Assembly (NCBI GenBank): GCA_920105625.2
Contig: OV050030.1
Span: 254,603,889-254,667,888 of the forward strand
Direction: 5' to 3'
Origin: Clusia tigrina
Taxonomy: Eukaryota > Arthropoda > Insecta > Diptera > Clusiidae
DNA: 64,000 nucleotides
Part shown: in pieces, positions 12,020-24,190 of the stretch
Numbering within the stretch: position 1 is the first letter of the stretch
Layout: the number at the start of each line of letters is the position of its first letter
Program-made: the position numbers and the translations under genes
The notes under the pieces: model-generated
Told to the model about the DNA's origin: nothing
Seen by the model: the letters and a program-made list of their open reading frames with translations, nothing else
The model's database searches: none

Positions 12020-13100
12020 ATAGAAGTAAGGGCCATTTGAAGTTTTATCAGTATATGATTTGGGACTCAAGGGTAGCATAGCTTTGAGCGATAGCTTAAA
12101 TTGACAAGAGGCTCAAGTACTTTATTGTTACAAGATTTCAAGGTTTTATGACGCTCCAGTAAAAAGTTACAAGCATTTGTATGTTGCAAACTTTGATATG
12201 TGTAGGATGTACCGCATAGAAGTCAGGGCCATTTGGAGTTTTATCAGTGTTTGATTTGGGACTCAAGGGTAGCATAGCTTTGAGCGATAACTTAAATTGA
12301 CAAGAGGCTCGAGTAGTTTATTGTTACAAAATTTGAAGGTTTTATGACGCACCAGTAAAAAGTTACAAGCATTTGTATGCTGCAAACTTTGATAGGTGTA
12401 GGACGCACCGTATAGAAGTTATGGCCATTTGAAGTTTTATCAGTGTTTGATTTGGGACTCAAGGGTAGCATAGCTTGGAGCGATAGCTTAAATTGACAAG
12501 AGGCTCGAGTACGTTATTGTTTCAAAATTTCAAGGTTTTATGACGCTCCAGTAAAAAGTTACAAGCATTTGTATGTTGCAAACTTTGATAGGTGTAGGAC
12601 GTACCGTATAGAAGTTAAGGCCATTTGAAGTTTTATCAGTGTTTGATTTGGGACTCTAGGGCAGCATAGCTTTGAGCGATAGCTTAAATTGACAAGAGGC
12701 TCGAGTACTTTATTGGTTCAAAATTTCAAGGTTTTATGACGCTCCAGTAAAAAGTTACAAGCATTTGTATGTTGCAAACTTTGATAGGTGTAGGACGTAC
12801 CGTATAGAAGTTAGGGCCATTTGAAGTTTTATCAGTGTTTGATTTGGGACTCAAGGGTAGCATAGCTTTGAGCGATAGCTTAAATTGACAAGAGGCTTAA
12901 GTACTCTATTGTTACAAGATTTCAAGGTTTTATGACGCTCCAGTAAAAAGTTACAAGCATTTGTATGTTGCAAACTTTGATAGGTGTAGGACGTACCGTA
13001 TAGAAGTTAGGGCCATTTGAAGTTTTATCAGTGCTTGATTTGGGACTCAAGGGTAGCATAGCTTTGAGCGATAGCTTAAATTGACAAGAGGCTCGAGTAC
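12001..13100. repeat. Duplicate block, copy 2 (partner 8866-9965)
   Basis: The second copy of the 3135-bp-offset duplication. It ends where this copy reads TACGTTATTGTTTC and the partner reads TACTGAATTG. The next unit has TATGATGCTCC (13129), matching 11561 at exactly 8 monomers. A template switch therefore lies close to 13100. Confidence 0.8.
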
Positions 13101-13121
13101 GTTATTGTTTCAAAATTTCAA

Positions 13122-14099
13122 GGTTTTATGATGCTCCAGTAAAAAGTTACAAGCATTTGTATGTTGCAAACTTTGATAGGTGTAGGACGTACCGTATAGA
13201 AGTTAGGGCTATTTTAAGATTTATCAGTGTTTGATTTGGGACTCAAGGGTAGCATAGCTTTGAGCGATAGCTTAAATTGACAAGAGGCTCGAGTACTTTA
13301 TTGTTACAAAATTTCAAGGTTTTATGAAGATCTAGTAAAAAGTTACAAGCATTTGTATGTTGCAAACTTTGAAAGGTGTAGGACGAACCGATAGAAGTTA
13401 GGGCCATTTGAAGTTTTATCAGTGTTTGATTTGGGACTCTAGGGTAGCATAGCTTTGAGCGATAGCTTAAATTGACCAGAGGCTCGAGTACTTAATTGTT
13501 ACAAAATTTCAAGGTTTTATGAAGCTCCAGTAAAAAGTTACAAGCATTTGTATGTTGAAAACTTTGATAGGTGTAGGACGTACTGTATAGAAGTTAGGGC
13601 CCTTTGAAGTTTTATCAGTGTTTGATTTTGGACTCAAGGGTAGCATAGCTTTGAGGGATAGCTTAAATTGACAAGAGGCTCGAGTACTTTATTGTTACAA
13701 AATTTCAAGGTTTTATGACGCTCCAGTAAAAAGTTACAAGCATTTGTATGTAGCAAACTTTGATAGGTGTAGGACGTACCGTATAGAATTTAGGGCCATT
13801 TGAAGTTTTATCAGTGTTTCATTTGGGACTCAAGGGTAGCATAGCTTTGACCGATAGCTTAAATTGACAAGAGGCTCGAGTACTTTATTGTTACAAATTT
13901 CAAGGTTTTATGACGCTCCAGTAAAAAGTTACAAGCATTTGTATGTTGCAAACTTTGATAGGTGTAGGACGTACAGTATAGAAGTTAGGGCCATTTTAAG
14001 TTTTATCAGTGTTTGATTTGGGACTCAAGGGTAGCATAGCTTTGAGCGATACCTTAAATTGACAAAAGGCTCGAGTACTTAATTGTTACAAAATTTCAA
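13122..14099. repeat. Five-monomer block related to the 20-26 kb HOR (units d-h)
   Basis: This 978-bp block has the same unit order and length as 20155-21132. The units are: GGGCTATTT with AAGATTTATC; GAAAGGTGTAGGACGAACCG with GACCAGAGG; GGGCCCTTTG with GATTTTGG and GAGGGATAG; GTAGCAAAC with GAATTTAG and GACCGATAG; and GTACAGTATA with GATACCTTA. It carries the same two 1-bp deletions (CCGATAG, ACAAATTTC). It differs at some bases, for example CATTTTAAG and GTTTCATTTGGG, so it looks like an older or donor relative of the 10-mer HOR. Confidence 0.82.
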
Positions 14100-14369
14100 G
14101 GTTTTATGAAGCTCCAGTAAAAAGTTACAAGCATTTGTATGTTGCAAATTTTGATAGGTGTAGGACGTACCGTATAGAAGGTAGGGCCATTTGAAGTTTT
14201 ATCAGTGTTTGGTTTGGGACTCAAGGGTAGCATAGCTTTGAGCGATAGCTTAAATTGACAAGAGGCTCGAGTACTTAATTGTTACAAAATTTCAAGGATT
14301 TATGAAGCTCCAGTAAAAAGTTACAAGCATTTGTATGTTGCAAACTTTGATAGGTGTAGGACGTACCGT
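13915..14369. repeat. Duplicate block, copy 2 (partner 11565-12019)
   Basis: Second copy at a 2350-bp offset. From about 14370 the sequence stops following 12020 and instead follows the 2.3-2.8 kb region (GGAAGTTAGGG, CCAATTAAAG). Confidence 0.78.
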
Positions 14370-14555
14370 ATGGAAGTTAGGGCCAATTAAAGTTTTATCA
14401 GTGTTTGATTTGGGACTCAAGGGTAGCATAGCTTTGAGCGATAGCTTAAATTGACAAGAGGCTCGAGTACTTTATTGTTACAAAATTTCAAGGTTTTATG
14501 ACGCTCCAGTAAAAAGTTACAAGCATTTGTATGTTGCAAAATTTGATAGGTGTAG
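14100..14555. repeat. Long-range duplicate, copy 2 (partner 2325-2780)
   Basis: Matches 2325-2780 at an offset of 11775 bp through several linked rare variants (see the first copy). It overlaps the 2350-bp-offset block, so three places share part of this haplotype. Confidence 0.78.
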
Positions 14556-14687
14556 GACGTACCGTATAGAAGTTAGGGCCATTTGAAGTTTTATTAGTGT
14601 TTGATTTGGGACTCAAGGGTAGCATAGCTTTGAGTGATAGCTTAAATTGACAAGAGGCTCGAGTACTTTATTGTTACAAAATTTCAA

Positions 14688-14868
14688 GGTTTTATGAAGC
14701 TCCAGTAAAAAGTTACAAGCATTTGTATGTTGCAAACTTTGATAGGTGTAGGACGTACCGTATAGAAGTTAGGGCCATTTGAAGTTTTATCAGTGTTTGA
14801 TTTGGGACTCAAGGGTAGCATAGCTTTGATCGATTGCTTAAATTGACAAGAGGCTCGAGTACTTTCAA
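14688..14868. repeat. 181-bp deletion monomer (15-bp deletion)
   Basis: The unit ends ACTTTCAAGG, having lost 15 bases containing ATTGTTACAAAA. TTT precedes and ends the lost segment, giving microhomology. The deletion is private: the duplicate of this region at 26124 is intact, which gives a direction to the change if the deleted form is derived. Confidence 0.88.
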
Positions 14869-15859
14869 GGTTTTATGACGCTCCAGTAAAAAGTTACAAG
14901 CATTTGTATGTTGCAAACTTTGATAGGTGTAGGACGGACCGTATAGAAGTTAGGGCCATTTGAAGTTTTATCAGTGTTTGATTTGGGGCTCTAGGGTAGC
15001 ATAGCTTTGAGCGAAAGCTTAAATTGACAAGAGGCTCGAGTACTTAATTATTACAAAATTTCAAGGTTTTATGAAGCTCCAGTAAAAAGTTACAAGCATT
15101 TGTATGTTGCAAACTTTGATAGGTGTAGGACGTACCGTATAGAAGTTAGGGCCGTTTGAAGTTTTATCAGTGTTTGATTTGGGACTCAAGGGTAGCATAG
15201 CTTTGAGTGATAGCTTAAATTGCCAATGGCTTGAGTACTTAATTGTTACAAAATTTCAAGGTTTTATGAAGCTCCAGTAAAAAGTTACAAGCATTTGAAT
15301 GTTGCAAACTTTGATAGGTGTAGGACGTACCGTATAGAAGTTATGGCCATTTGAAGTTTTATCAGTATTTGATTTGGGACTCAAGGGTAGCATAGCTTTG
15401 AGCAATAGCTTAAATTGACAAGAGGCTCAAGTACTTTACTGTTACAAGATTTCAAGGTTTTATGACGCTCCAGTAAAAAGTTACAAGCATTTGTATGTTG
15501 CAAACTTTGATATGTGTAGGATGTACCGCATAGAAGTTAAGGCCATTTGGAGTTTTATCAGTGTTTGATTTGGGACTCAAGGGTAGCATAGCTTTGAGCG
15601 ATAGCTTAAATTGACAAGAGGCTCGAGTAATTTATTGTTACAAAATTTCAAGGTTTTATGACGCTCCAGTAAAAAGTTACAAGAATTTGTATGTTGCAAA
15701 CTTTGATAGGTGTAGGACGTACCGTATAGAAGTTAGGGCCATTTGAAGATTTATCAGTATTTGATTTGGGACTCAAGGGTAGCATAGCTTTGAGCGATTG
15801 CTTAAATTGACAAGAGGCTCGAGTACTTTATTGTTACAAAATTTCAAGGTTTTATGACG
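14688..15859. repeat. Long-range duplicate, copy 1 (partner 26124-27310)
   Basis: Six monomers match 26124-27310 at an offset of 11451 bp (11436 before the 15-bp deletion). Shared variants are GGGGCTCTAGGG with GCGAAAGC, TTAATTATTAC, GCCAATGG (15222 and 26673) and GAGTAATTTATTG (15625 and 27076). The partner starts exactly where the fourth unit of the 10-mer HOR ends. Confidence 0.83.
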
Positions 15860-16794
15860 CTCCAGTAAAAAGTTACAAGCATTTGTATGTTGCAAACTTT
15901 GATAGGTATAGGACGTACCGTATAGAAGTTAAAGCCATTTGAAGTTTTATCAGTGTTTGATTTGGGACTCAAGGGTAGCATAGATTTGAGCGAAAGCTTA
16001 AATTGACAAGAGGCTCGAGTACTTTATTGTTACAAAATTTCAAGGTTTTATGACGCACCAGTAAAAAGTTACAAGCATTTGTATGTTGCAAACTTTGATA
16101 GGTGTAGGACGTACCGTATAGAAGTTAGGGCCATTTGAAGTTTTTTCAGTGTTTGATTTGGGACTCAAGGGTAGCATAGCTTTGAGCGATTGCTTAAACT
16201 GACAAGAGGCTCGAGTATTTTATTGTTACAAAATTTCAAGGTTTTATGACGCTCCAGTAAAAAGTTACAAGCATTTGTATGTTGCAAACTTTGATAGGTG
16301 TAGGACGTACCGTATAGAAGTTGGGGCCATTTGAAGTTTTATCAGTGTTTGATTTGGGACTCAAGGGTTGCATAGATTTGAGCGAAAGCTTAAATTGACA
16401 AGAGGCTCGAGTACTTTATTGTTACAAAATTTCAAGGTTTTATGACGCACCAGTAAAAAGTTACAAGCATTTGTATGTTGCAAACTTTGAAAGGTGTAGG
16501 ATGTACCGTATAGAAGTTATGGCCATTTGAAGTTTTATCAGTGTTTGATTTGGGACTCAAGGGTAGCATACCTTGGAGCGATAGCTTAAATTTACAAGAG
16601 GCTCGAGTACGTTATTGTTTCAAAATTTCAAGGTTTTATGACGCTCCAGTAAAAAGTTACAAGCATTTGTATGTTGCAAACTTTGATAGGTGTAGGACGT
16701 ACCGTATAGAAGTTAGGGCCATTTGAAGTTTTATCAGTGTTTGATTTGGGACTCAAGGGTAGCATAGCTTTGAGCGATTGTTTAAATTGACAAG
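15860..16794. repeat. Mosaic array segment
   Basis: About five monomers of mixed type (GATTTGAGCG, GACGCACC, CTTGGAGCG and TACGTTATTGTTTC variants). One GTG-initiated 61-codon open frame lies at 16541-16726; it is a chance frame in satellite and is not annotated as a gene. Confidence 0.8.
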
Positions 16795-18556
16795 AGGCTC
16801 AAGTACTCTATTGTTACAAGATTTCAAGGTTTTATGACGCTCCAGTAAAAAGTTAGAAGCATTTGTATGTTGCAAACTTTGATAGGTGTAGGACATACCG
16901 TATAGAAGTTAGGGCCATTTGAAGTTTTATCAGTTCTTGATTTGGGACTCAATTGTAGCATAGCTTTGAGCGATAGCTTAAATTGACAAGAGGCTCGAGT
17001 ACTTTATTGTTACAAAATTTCAAGGTTTTATGACGCTCCAGTAAAAAGTTACAAGCATTTGTATGTTGCAAACTTTGATAGGTGTAGGACGTACTGTATA
17101 GGATTTAGGGCCATTTGAAGTTTTTTCAGTGTTTGATTTGGGACTCAAGGGTAGCATAGCTTTGAGCGATTGCTTAAATTGACAAGAAGCTCGAGTACTT
17201 AATTGTTACCAAATTTTAAAGTTTTATGACGCTCCAGTAAAAAGTTACAAGCATTTGTATGTTGCAAACTTTGATAGGTGTAGGACGTACCGTATAGAAG
17301 TTAGGGCCATTTGAAGTTTTATCAGTGTTTGATTTGGGACTCAAGGGTAGCATAGATTTGAGCGAAAGCTTAAATTGACAAGAGGCTCGAGTACTTTATT
17401 GTTACAAAATTTCAAGGTTTTATGACGCTCCAGTAAAAAGTTACTAGCATTTGTATGTTGCAAACTTTGATAGGTGTAGGACGTACCGTATAGAAGTTAG
17501 GTCCATTTGAAGTTTTATCAGTGTTTGATTTGGGACTCAAGGGTAGCATAGCTTTGAGCGATAGCTTAAATTGACAAGAGGCTTCAGTACTTAATTGTTA
17601 CAAAATTTCAAGGTTTTATGAAGCTCCAGTAAAAAGTTACAAGCATTTGTATGTTGCAAACTTTGATAGGTGTAGGACGTACCGTATAGAAGTTAGGGCC
17701 ATTTGAAGTTTTATCAGTGTTTGATTTGGGACTCAAGGGTAGCATAGCTTTGAGCGATAGCTTAAATTGCCAATGGCTTGAGTACTTAATTGTTACAAAA
17801 TTTCAAGGTTTTATGAAGCTCCAGTAAAAAGTTACAAGCATTTGAATGTTGCAAACTTTGATAGGTGTAGGACGTACCGTATAGAACTTATGGCCATTTG
17901 AAGTTTTATCAGTATTTGATTTGGGACTCAAGGGTAGCATAGCTTTGAGCGATAGCTTAAATTGACAAGAGGCTCAAGTACTTTATTGTTACAAGATTTC
18001 AAGGTTTTATGACGCTCCAGTAAAAAGTTACAAGCATTTGTATGTTGCAAACTTTGATATGTGTAGGATGTACCGCATAGAAGTTAGGGCCATTTGGAAT
18101 TTTATCAGTGTTTGATTTGGGACTCAAGGGTAGCATAGATTTGAGCGAAAGCTTAAATTGACAAGAGGCTCGAGTACTTTATTGTTACAAAATTTCAAGG
18201 TTTTATGACGCACCAGTAAAAAGTTACAAGCATTTGTATGTTGCAAACTTTGATAGGTGTAGGACGTACCGTATAGAAGTTATGGCCATTTGAAGTTTTA
18301 TCAGTGTTTGATTTGGGACTCTAGGGCAGCATAGCTTTGAGCGATAGCTTAAATTGACAAGAGGCTCGAGTACTTTATTGGTTCAAAATTTCAGGGTTTC
18401 ATGACGCTCCAGTAAAAAGTTACAAGCATTTGTATGTTGCAAACTTTGATAGGTGTAGGACGTACCGTATAGAAGTTAGGGCCATTTGAAGTTTTATCAG
18501 TGTTTGATTTGGGACTCAAGGGTAGCATAGCTTTGAGCGATAGCTTAAATTGACAA
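16795..18556. repeat. 9-monomer higher-order repeat, copy 1 (1762 bp)
   Basis: The segment is repeated from 18557 at a 1762-bp offset, shown by CTCAAGTACTCTATT (about 16800 and 18562), TTACTAGC (17441 and 19203) and GCCAATGG (17769 and 19529). The arithmetic is 9 x 196 = 1764, minus 1 for the 195-bp GCCAATGG unit, minus 1 for TTTGACGATT near 18925. Boundaries are good to a few tens of bases. Confidence 0.82.
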
Positions 18557-19540
18557 GAGGCTCAAGTACTCTATTGTTACAAGATTTCAAGGTTTTATGA
18601 CGCTCCAGTAAAAAGTTACAAGCATTTGTATGTTGCAAACTTTGATAGGTGTAGGACATACCGTATAGAAGTTAGGGCCATTTGAAGTTTTATCAGTGCT
18701 TGATTTGGGACTCAAGGGTAGCATAGCTTTGAGCGATAGCTTAAATTGACAAGAGGCTCGAGTACTTTATTGTTACAAAATTTCAAGGTTTTATGACGCT
18801 CCAGTAAAAAGTTACAAGCATTTGTATGTTGCAAACTTTGATAGGTGTAGGACGTACCGTATAGAAGTTAGGGCCATTTGAAGTTTTTTTAGTGTTTGAT
18901 TTGGGACTCAAGGGTAGCATAGCTTTGACGATTGCTTAAATTGACAAGAGGCTCGAGTACTTAATTGTTACAAAATTTCAAAGTTTTATGACGCTCCAGT
19001 AAAAAGTTACAAGCATTTGTATGTTGCAAACTTTGATAGGTGTAGGACGTACCGTATAGAAGTTAGGGCCATTTGAAGTTTTATCAGTGTTTGATTTGGG
19101 ACTCAAGGGTGGCATAGATTTGAGCGAAAGCTTAAATTGACAAGAGGCTCGAGTACTTTATTGTTACAAAATTTCAAGGTTTTATGACGCTCCAGTAAAA
19201 AGTTACTAGCATTTGTATGTTGCAAACTTTGATAGTGTAGGACGTACCGTATAGAAGTTAGGGCCATTTGAAGTTTTATCAGTGTTTGATTTGGGACTCA
19301 AGAGTAGCATAGCTTTGAGCGATAGCTTAAATTGACAAGAGGCTCGAGTACTTAATTGTTACAAAATTTCAAGGTTTTATGAAGCTCCAGTAAAAAGTTA
19401 CAAGCAAAGTATGTTGCAAACTTTGATAGGTGTAGGACGTACCGTATAGAAGTTAGGGCCATTTGAAGTTTTATCAGTGTTTGATTTGGGACTCAAGGGT
19501 AGCATAGCTTTGAGCGATAGCTTAAATTGCCAATGGCTTG
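18557..19540. repeat. 9-monomer higher-order repeat, partial copy 2
   Basis: About five monomers follow copy 1 in order. Small private deletions (GATAGTGTAGG near 19231, CAAGCAAAGTATG near 19404) bring the offset down to 1760. The match ends near 19540, where this copy has TACTTTATTTTTAC and copy 1 has TACTTAATTGTTAC. Confidence 0.8.
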
Positions 19541-19566
19541 AGTACTTTATTTTTACAAAATTTCAA

Positions 19567-21499
19567 GGTTTTATGACGCTCCAGTAAAAAGTTACAAGCA
19601 TTTGAATGTTGCAAACTTTGATAGGTGTAGGACGTACCGTATAGAAGTTAGGGCCATTTGAAGTTTTATCCGTATTTGATTTGGGACTCAAGGGTAGCAT
19701 AGCTTTGAGCGATTGCTTAAATTGACAAGAGGCTCGAGTACTTTATTGTTACAAAATTTCAAGGTTTTATGACGCTCCAGTAAAAAGTTACAAGCATTTG
19801 TATGTTGCAAACTTTGATAGGTGTAGGACGTACCGTATAGAAGTTAGGGCCATTTGAAGTTTTATCAGTGTTTGATTTGGGACTCAAGGGTAGCATAGAT
19901 TTGAGCGAAAGCTTAAATTGACAAGAGGCTCGAGTACTTTATTGTTACAAAATTTCAAGGTTTTATGACGCACCAGTAAAAAGTTACAAGCATTTGTATG
20001 TTGCAAACTTTGATAGGTGTAGGACGTACCGTATAGAAGTTATGGCCATTTGAAGTTTTATCAGTGTTTGATTTGGGACTCAAGGGTAGCATAGCTTGGA
20101 GCGATAGCTTAAATTGACAAGAGGCTCGAGTACGTTATTGTTTCAAAATTTCAAGGTTTTATGACGCTCCAGTAAAAAGTTACAAGCATTTGTATGTTGC
20201 AAACTTTGATAGGTGTAGGACGTACCGAATAGAAGTTAGGGCTATTTGAAGATTTATCAGTGTTTGATTTGGGACTCAAGGGTAGCATAGCTTTGAGCAA
20301 TAGCTTAAATTGACAAGAGGCTCGAGTACTTTATTGTTACAAAATTTCAAGATTTTATGAAGCTCTAGTAAAAAGTTACAAGCATTTGTATGTTGCAAAC
20401 TTTGAAAGGTGTAGGACGAACCGATAGAAGTTAGGGCCATTTGAAGTTTTATCAGTGTTTGATTTGGGACTCTAGGGTAGCATAGCTTTGAGCGATAGCT
20501 TAAATTGACCAGAGGCTCGAGTACTTAATTGTTACAAAATTTCAAGGTTTTATGAAGCTCCAGTAAAAAGTTACAAGCATTTGTATGTTGCAAACTTTGA
20601 TAGGTGTAGGACGTACCGTATAGAAGTTAGGGCCCTTTGAAGTTTTATCAGTGTTTGATTTTGGACTCAAGGGTAGCATAGCTTTGAGGGATAGCTTAAA
20701 TTGACAAGAGGCTCGAGTACTTTATTGTTACAAAATTTCAAGGTTTAATGACGCTCCAGTAAAAAGTTACAAGCATTTGTATGTAGCAAACTTTGATAGG
20801 TGTAGGACGTACCGTATAGAATTTAGGGCCATTTGAAGTTTTATCAGTGTTTGATTTGGGACTCAAGGGTAGCATAGCTTTGAGCGATAGCTTAAATTGA
20901 CAAGAGGCTCGAGTACTTTATTGTTACAAATTTCAAGGTTTTATGACGCTCCAGTAAAAAGTTACAAGCATTTGTATGTTGCAAACTTTGATAGGTGTAG
21001 GACGTACAGTATAGAAGTTAGGGCCATTTGAAGTTTTATCAGTGTTTGATTTGGGACTCAAGGGTAGCATAGCTTTGAGCGATACCTTAATTTGACAAGA
21101 GGCTCGAGTACTTAATTGTTACAAAATTTCAAGGTTTTATGAAGCTCCAGTAAAAAGTTACAAGCATTTGTATGTTGCAAACTTTGATAGGTGTAGGACG
21201 TACCGTATAGAAGTTAGGGCCATTTGAAGTTTTATCAGTGTTTGATTTGGGACTCAAGGGTAGCATAGCTTTGAGCGAGCACTTTATTGTTACATAATTT
21301 CAAGGTTTTATGACGCTCTAGTAAAAAGTTACAAGCATTTGTATGTTGCAAACTTTGATAGGTGTAGGACGTACCGTATAGAAGTTAGGGCCATTTGAAG
21401 TTTTATCAGTGTTTGATTTGGGGCTCTAGGGTAGCATAGCTTTGAGCGATAGCTTAAATTGACAAGAGGCTCGAGTACTTAATTGTTACAAAATTTCAA
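19567..21499. repeat. 10-monomer HOR, unit 1 (full, monomers a-j, 1933 bp)
   Basis: Ten monomers in fixed order: a CCGTATTTG with GATTGCTT; b GATTTGAGCGAAAG; c GACGCACC with CTTGGAGCG; d GAATAGAAG with GGCTATTTG; e GAAAGGTG with GAACCGATAG; f GGGCCCTTTG with GAGGGATAG; g GTAGCAAAC with GAATTTAG; h GTACAGTATA with GATACCTTA; i the 171-bp monomer; j GGGGCTCTAGGG. Length is 10 x 196 minus 25, 1 and 1, which is 1933 bp. It differs from unit 4 at only about a dozen bases by eye. Confidence 0.9.
21133..21303. repeat. 171-bp deletion monomer, copy 4 (HOR position i)
   Basis: The 25-bp deletion with one further change: GAGCGAGCACTTTATTG instead of GAGCGAGTAC. The linked TTACATAATTTC and GCTCTAG are retained. 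Confidence 0.9.
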
Positions 21500-22453
21500 G
21501 GTTTTATGAAGCTCCAGTAAAAAGTTACAAGCATTAGTATGTTGCAAACTTTGATAGGTGTAGGACGTACCGTATAGAAGTTAGGGCCCTTTGAAGTTTT
21601 ATCAGTGTTTGATTTTGGACTCAAGGGTAGCATAGCTTTGAGGGATAGCTTAAATTGACAAGAGGCTCGAGTACTTTATTGTTACAAAATTTCAAGGTTT
21701 TATGACGCTCCAGTAAAAAGTTACAAGCATTTGTATGTAGCAAACTTTGATAGGTGTAGGACGTACCGTATAGAATTTAGGGCCATTTGAAGTTTTATCA
21801 GTGTTTGATTTGGGACTCAAGGGTAGCATAGCTTTGACCGATAGCTTAAATTGACAAGAGGCTCGAGTACTTTATTGTTACAAATTTCAAGGTTTTATGA
21901 CGCTCCAGTAAAAAGTTACAAGCATTTGTATGTTGCAAACTTTGATAGGTGTAGGACGTACAGTATAGAAGTTAGGGCCATTTGAAGTTTTATCAGTGTT
22001 TGATTTGGGACTCAAGGGTAGCATAGCTTTGAGCGATACCTTAATTTGACAAGAGGCTCGAGTACTTAATTGTTACAAAATTTCAAGGTTTTATGAAGCT
22101 CCAGTAAAAAGTTACAAGCATTTGTATGTTGCAAACTTTTATAGGTGTAGGACGTACCGTATAGAAGTTAGGGCCATTTGAAGTTTTATCAGTGTTTGAT
22201 TTGGGACTCAAGGGTAGCATAGCTTTGAGCGAGCACTTTATTGTTACATAATTTCAAGGTTTTATGACGCTCTAGTAAAAAGTTACAAGCATTTGTATGT
22301 TGCAAACTTTGATAGGTGTAGGACGTACCGTATAGAAGTTAGGGCCATTTGAAGTTTTATCAGTGTTTGATTTGGGGCTCTAGGGTAGCATAGCTTTGAG
22401 CGATAGCTTAAATTGACAAGAGGCTCGAGTACTTAATTGTTACAAAATTTCAA
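21500..22453. repeat. 10-monomer HOR, unit 2 (short, monomers f-j, 954 bp)
   Basis: Only the last five monomers of the 10-mer are present, at a 954-bp offset from unit 1 (GGGCCC at 20630 and 21584; GAGCGAGCAC at 21273 and 22227). 954 equals 5 x 196 minus 25 and 1. Monomers a-e are absent, as expected of an out-of-register exchange. Confidence 0.9.
22087..22257. repeat. 171-bp deletion monomer, copy 5
   Basis: Monomer i of HOR unit 2, with the same deletion and linked variants as at 21133. Confidence 0.9.
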
Positions 22454-24190
22454 GGTTTTATGACGCTCCAGTAAAAAGTTACAAGCATTTGTATGTTGCA
22501 AACTTTGATAGGTGTAGGACGTACCGTATAGAAGTTAGGGCCATTTGAAGTTTTATCAGTGTTTGATTTGGGACTCAAGGGTAGCATAGATTTGAGCGAA
22601 AGCTTAAATTGACAAGAGGCTCGAGTACTTTATTGTTACAAAATTTCAAGGTTTTATGACGCACCAGTAAAAAGTTACAAGCATTTGTATGTTGCAAACT
22701 TTGATAGGTGTAGGACGTACCGTATAGAAGTTATGGCCATTTGAAGTTTTATCAGTGTTTGATTTGGGACTCAAGGGTAGCATAGCTTGGAGCGATAGCT
22801 TAAATTGACAAGAGGCTCGAGTACGTTATTGTTTCAAAATTTCAAGGTTTTATGACGCTCCAGTAAAAAGTTACAAGCATTTGTATGTTGCAAACTTTGA
22901 TAGGTGTGGGACGTACCGAATAGAAGTTAGGGCTATTTGAAGATTTATCAGTGTTTGATTTGGGACTCAAGGGTAGCATAGCTTTGAGCGATAGCTTAAA
23001 TTGACAAGAGGCTCGAGTACTTTATTGTTACAAAATTTCAAGATTTTATGAAGCTCTAGTAAAAAGTTACAAGCATTTGTATGTTGCAAACTTTGAAAGG
23101 TGTAGGACGAACCGATAGAAGTTAGGGCCATTTGAATTTTTATCAGTGTTTGATTTGGGACTCTAGGGTAGCATAGCTTTGAGCGATAGCTTAAATTGAC
23201 CAGAGGCTCGAGTACTTAATTGTTACAAAATTTCAAGGTTTTATGAAGCTATAGTAAAAAGTTACAAGCATTTGTATGTTGCAAACTTTGATAGGTGTAG
23301 GACGTACCGTATAGAAGTTAGGGCCCTTTGAAGTTTTATCAGTGTTTGATTTTGGACTCAAGGGTAGCATAGCTTTGAGGGATAGCTTAAATTGACAAGA
23401 GGCTCGAGTACTTTATTGTTACAAAATTTCAAGGTTTTATGACGCTCCAGTAAAAAGTTACAAGCATTTGTATGTAGCAAACTTTGATAGGTGTAGGACG
23501 TACCGTATAGAATTTAGGGCCATTTGAAGTTTTATCAGTGTTTGATTTGGGACTCAAGGGTAGCATAGCTTTGACCGATAGCTTAAATTGACAAGAGGCT
23601 CGAGTACTTTATTGTTACAAATTTCAAGGTTTTATGACGCTCCAGTAAAAAGTTACAAGCATTTGTATGTTGCAAACTTTGATAGGTGTAGGACGTACAG
23701 TATAGAAGTTAGGGCCATTTGAAGTTTTATCAGTGTTTGATTTGGGACTCAAGGGTAGCATAGCTTTGAGCGATACCTTAATTTGACAAGAGGCTCGAGT
23801 ACTTAATTGTTACAAAATTTCAAGGTTTTATGAAGCTCCAGTAAAAAGTTACAAGCATTTGTATGTTGCAAACTTTGATAGGTGTAGGACGTACCGTATA
23901 GAAGTTAGGGCCATTTGAAGTTTTATCAGTGTTTGATTTGGGACTCAAGGGTAGCATAGCTTTGAGCGAGCACTTTATTGTTACATAATTTCAAGGTTTT
24001 ATGACGCTCTAGTAAAAAGTTACAAGCATTTGTATGTTGCAAACTTTGATAGGTGTAGGACGTACCGTATAGAAGTTAGGGCCATTTGAAGTTTTATCAG
24101 TGTTTGATTTGGAGCTCTAGGGTAGCATAGCTTTGAGCGATAGCTTAAATTGACAAGAGGCTCGAGTACTTAATTGTTACAAAATTTCAA
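22454..24190. repeat. 10-monomer HOR, unit 3 (monomers b-j, 1737 bp)
   Basis: Nine monomers in HOR order; only a is missing. GGGCCC is at 23321, 1737 bp after unit 2. 1737 equals 9 x 196 minus 25, 1 and 1. At its left edge the usually linked pair TTAATTG/GAAGCTCC is broken (TTAATTG followed by GACGCTCC). This places the crossover within about 30 bp, near 22434-22464. Confidence 0.9.
23824..23994. repeat. 171-bp deletion monomer, copy 6
   Basis: Monomer i of HOR unit 3. Confidence 0.9.

Noticed and set aside
16541..16726. Plus-strand open frames of 61 codons here and at 62004-62189
   Set aside because: Both start on GTG and exist only because single-base changes remove a stop present in neighbouring units. 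They are chance frames in satellite DNA.
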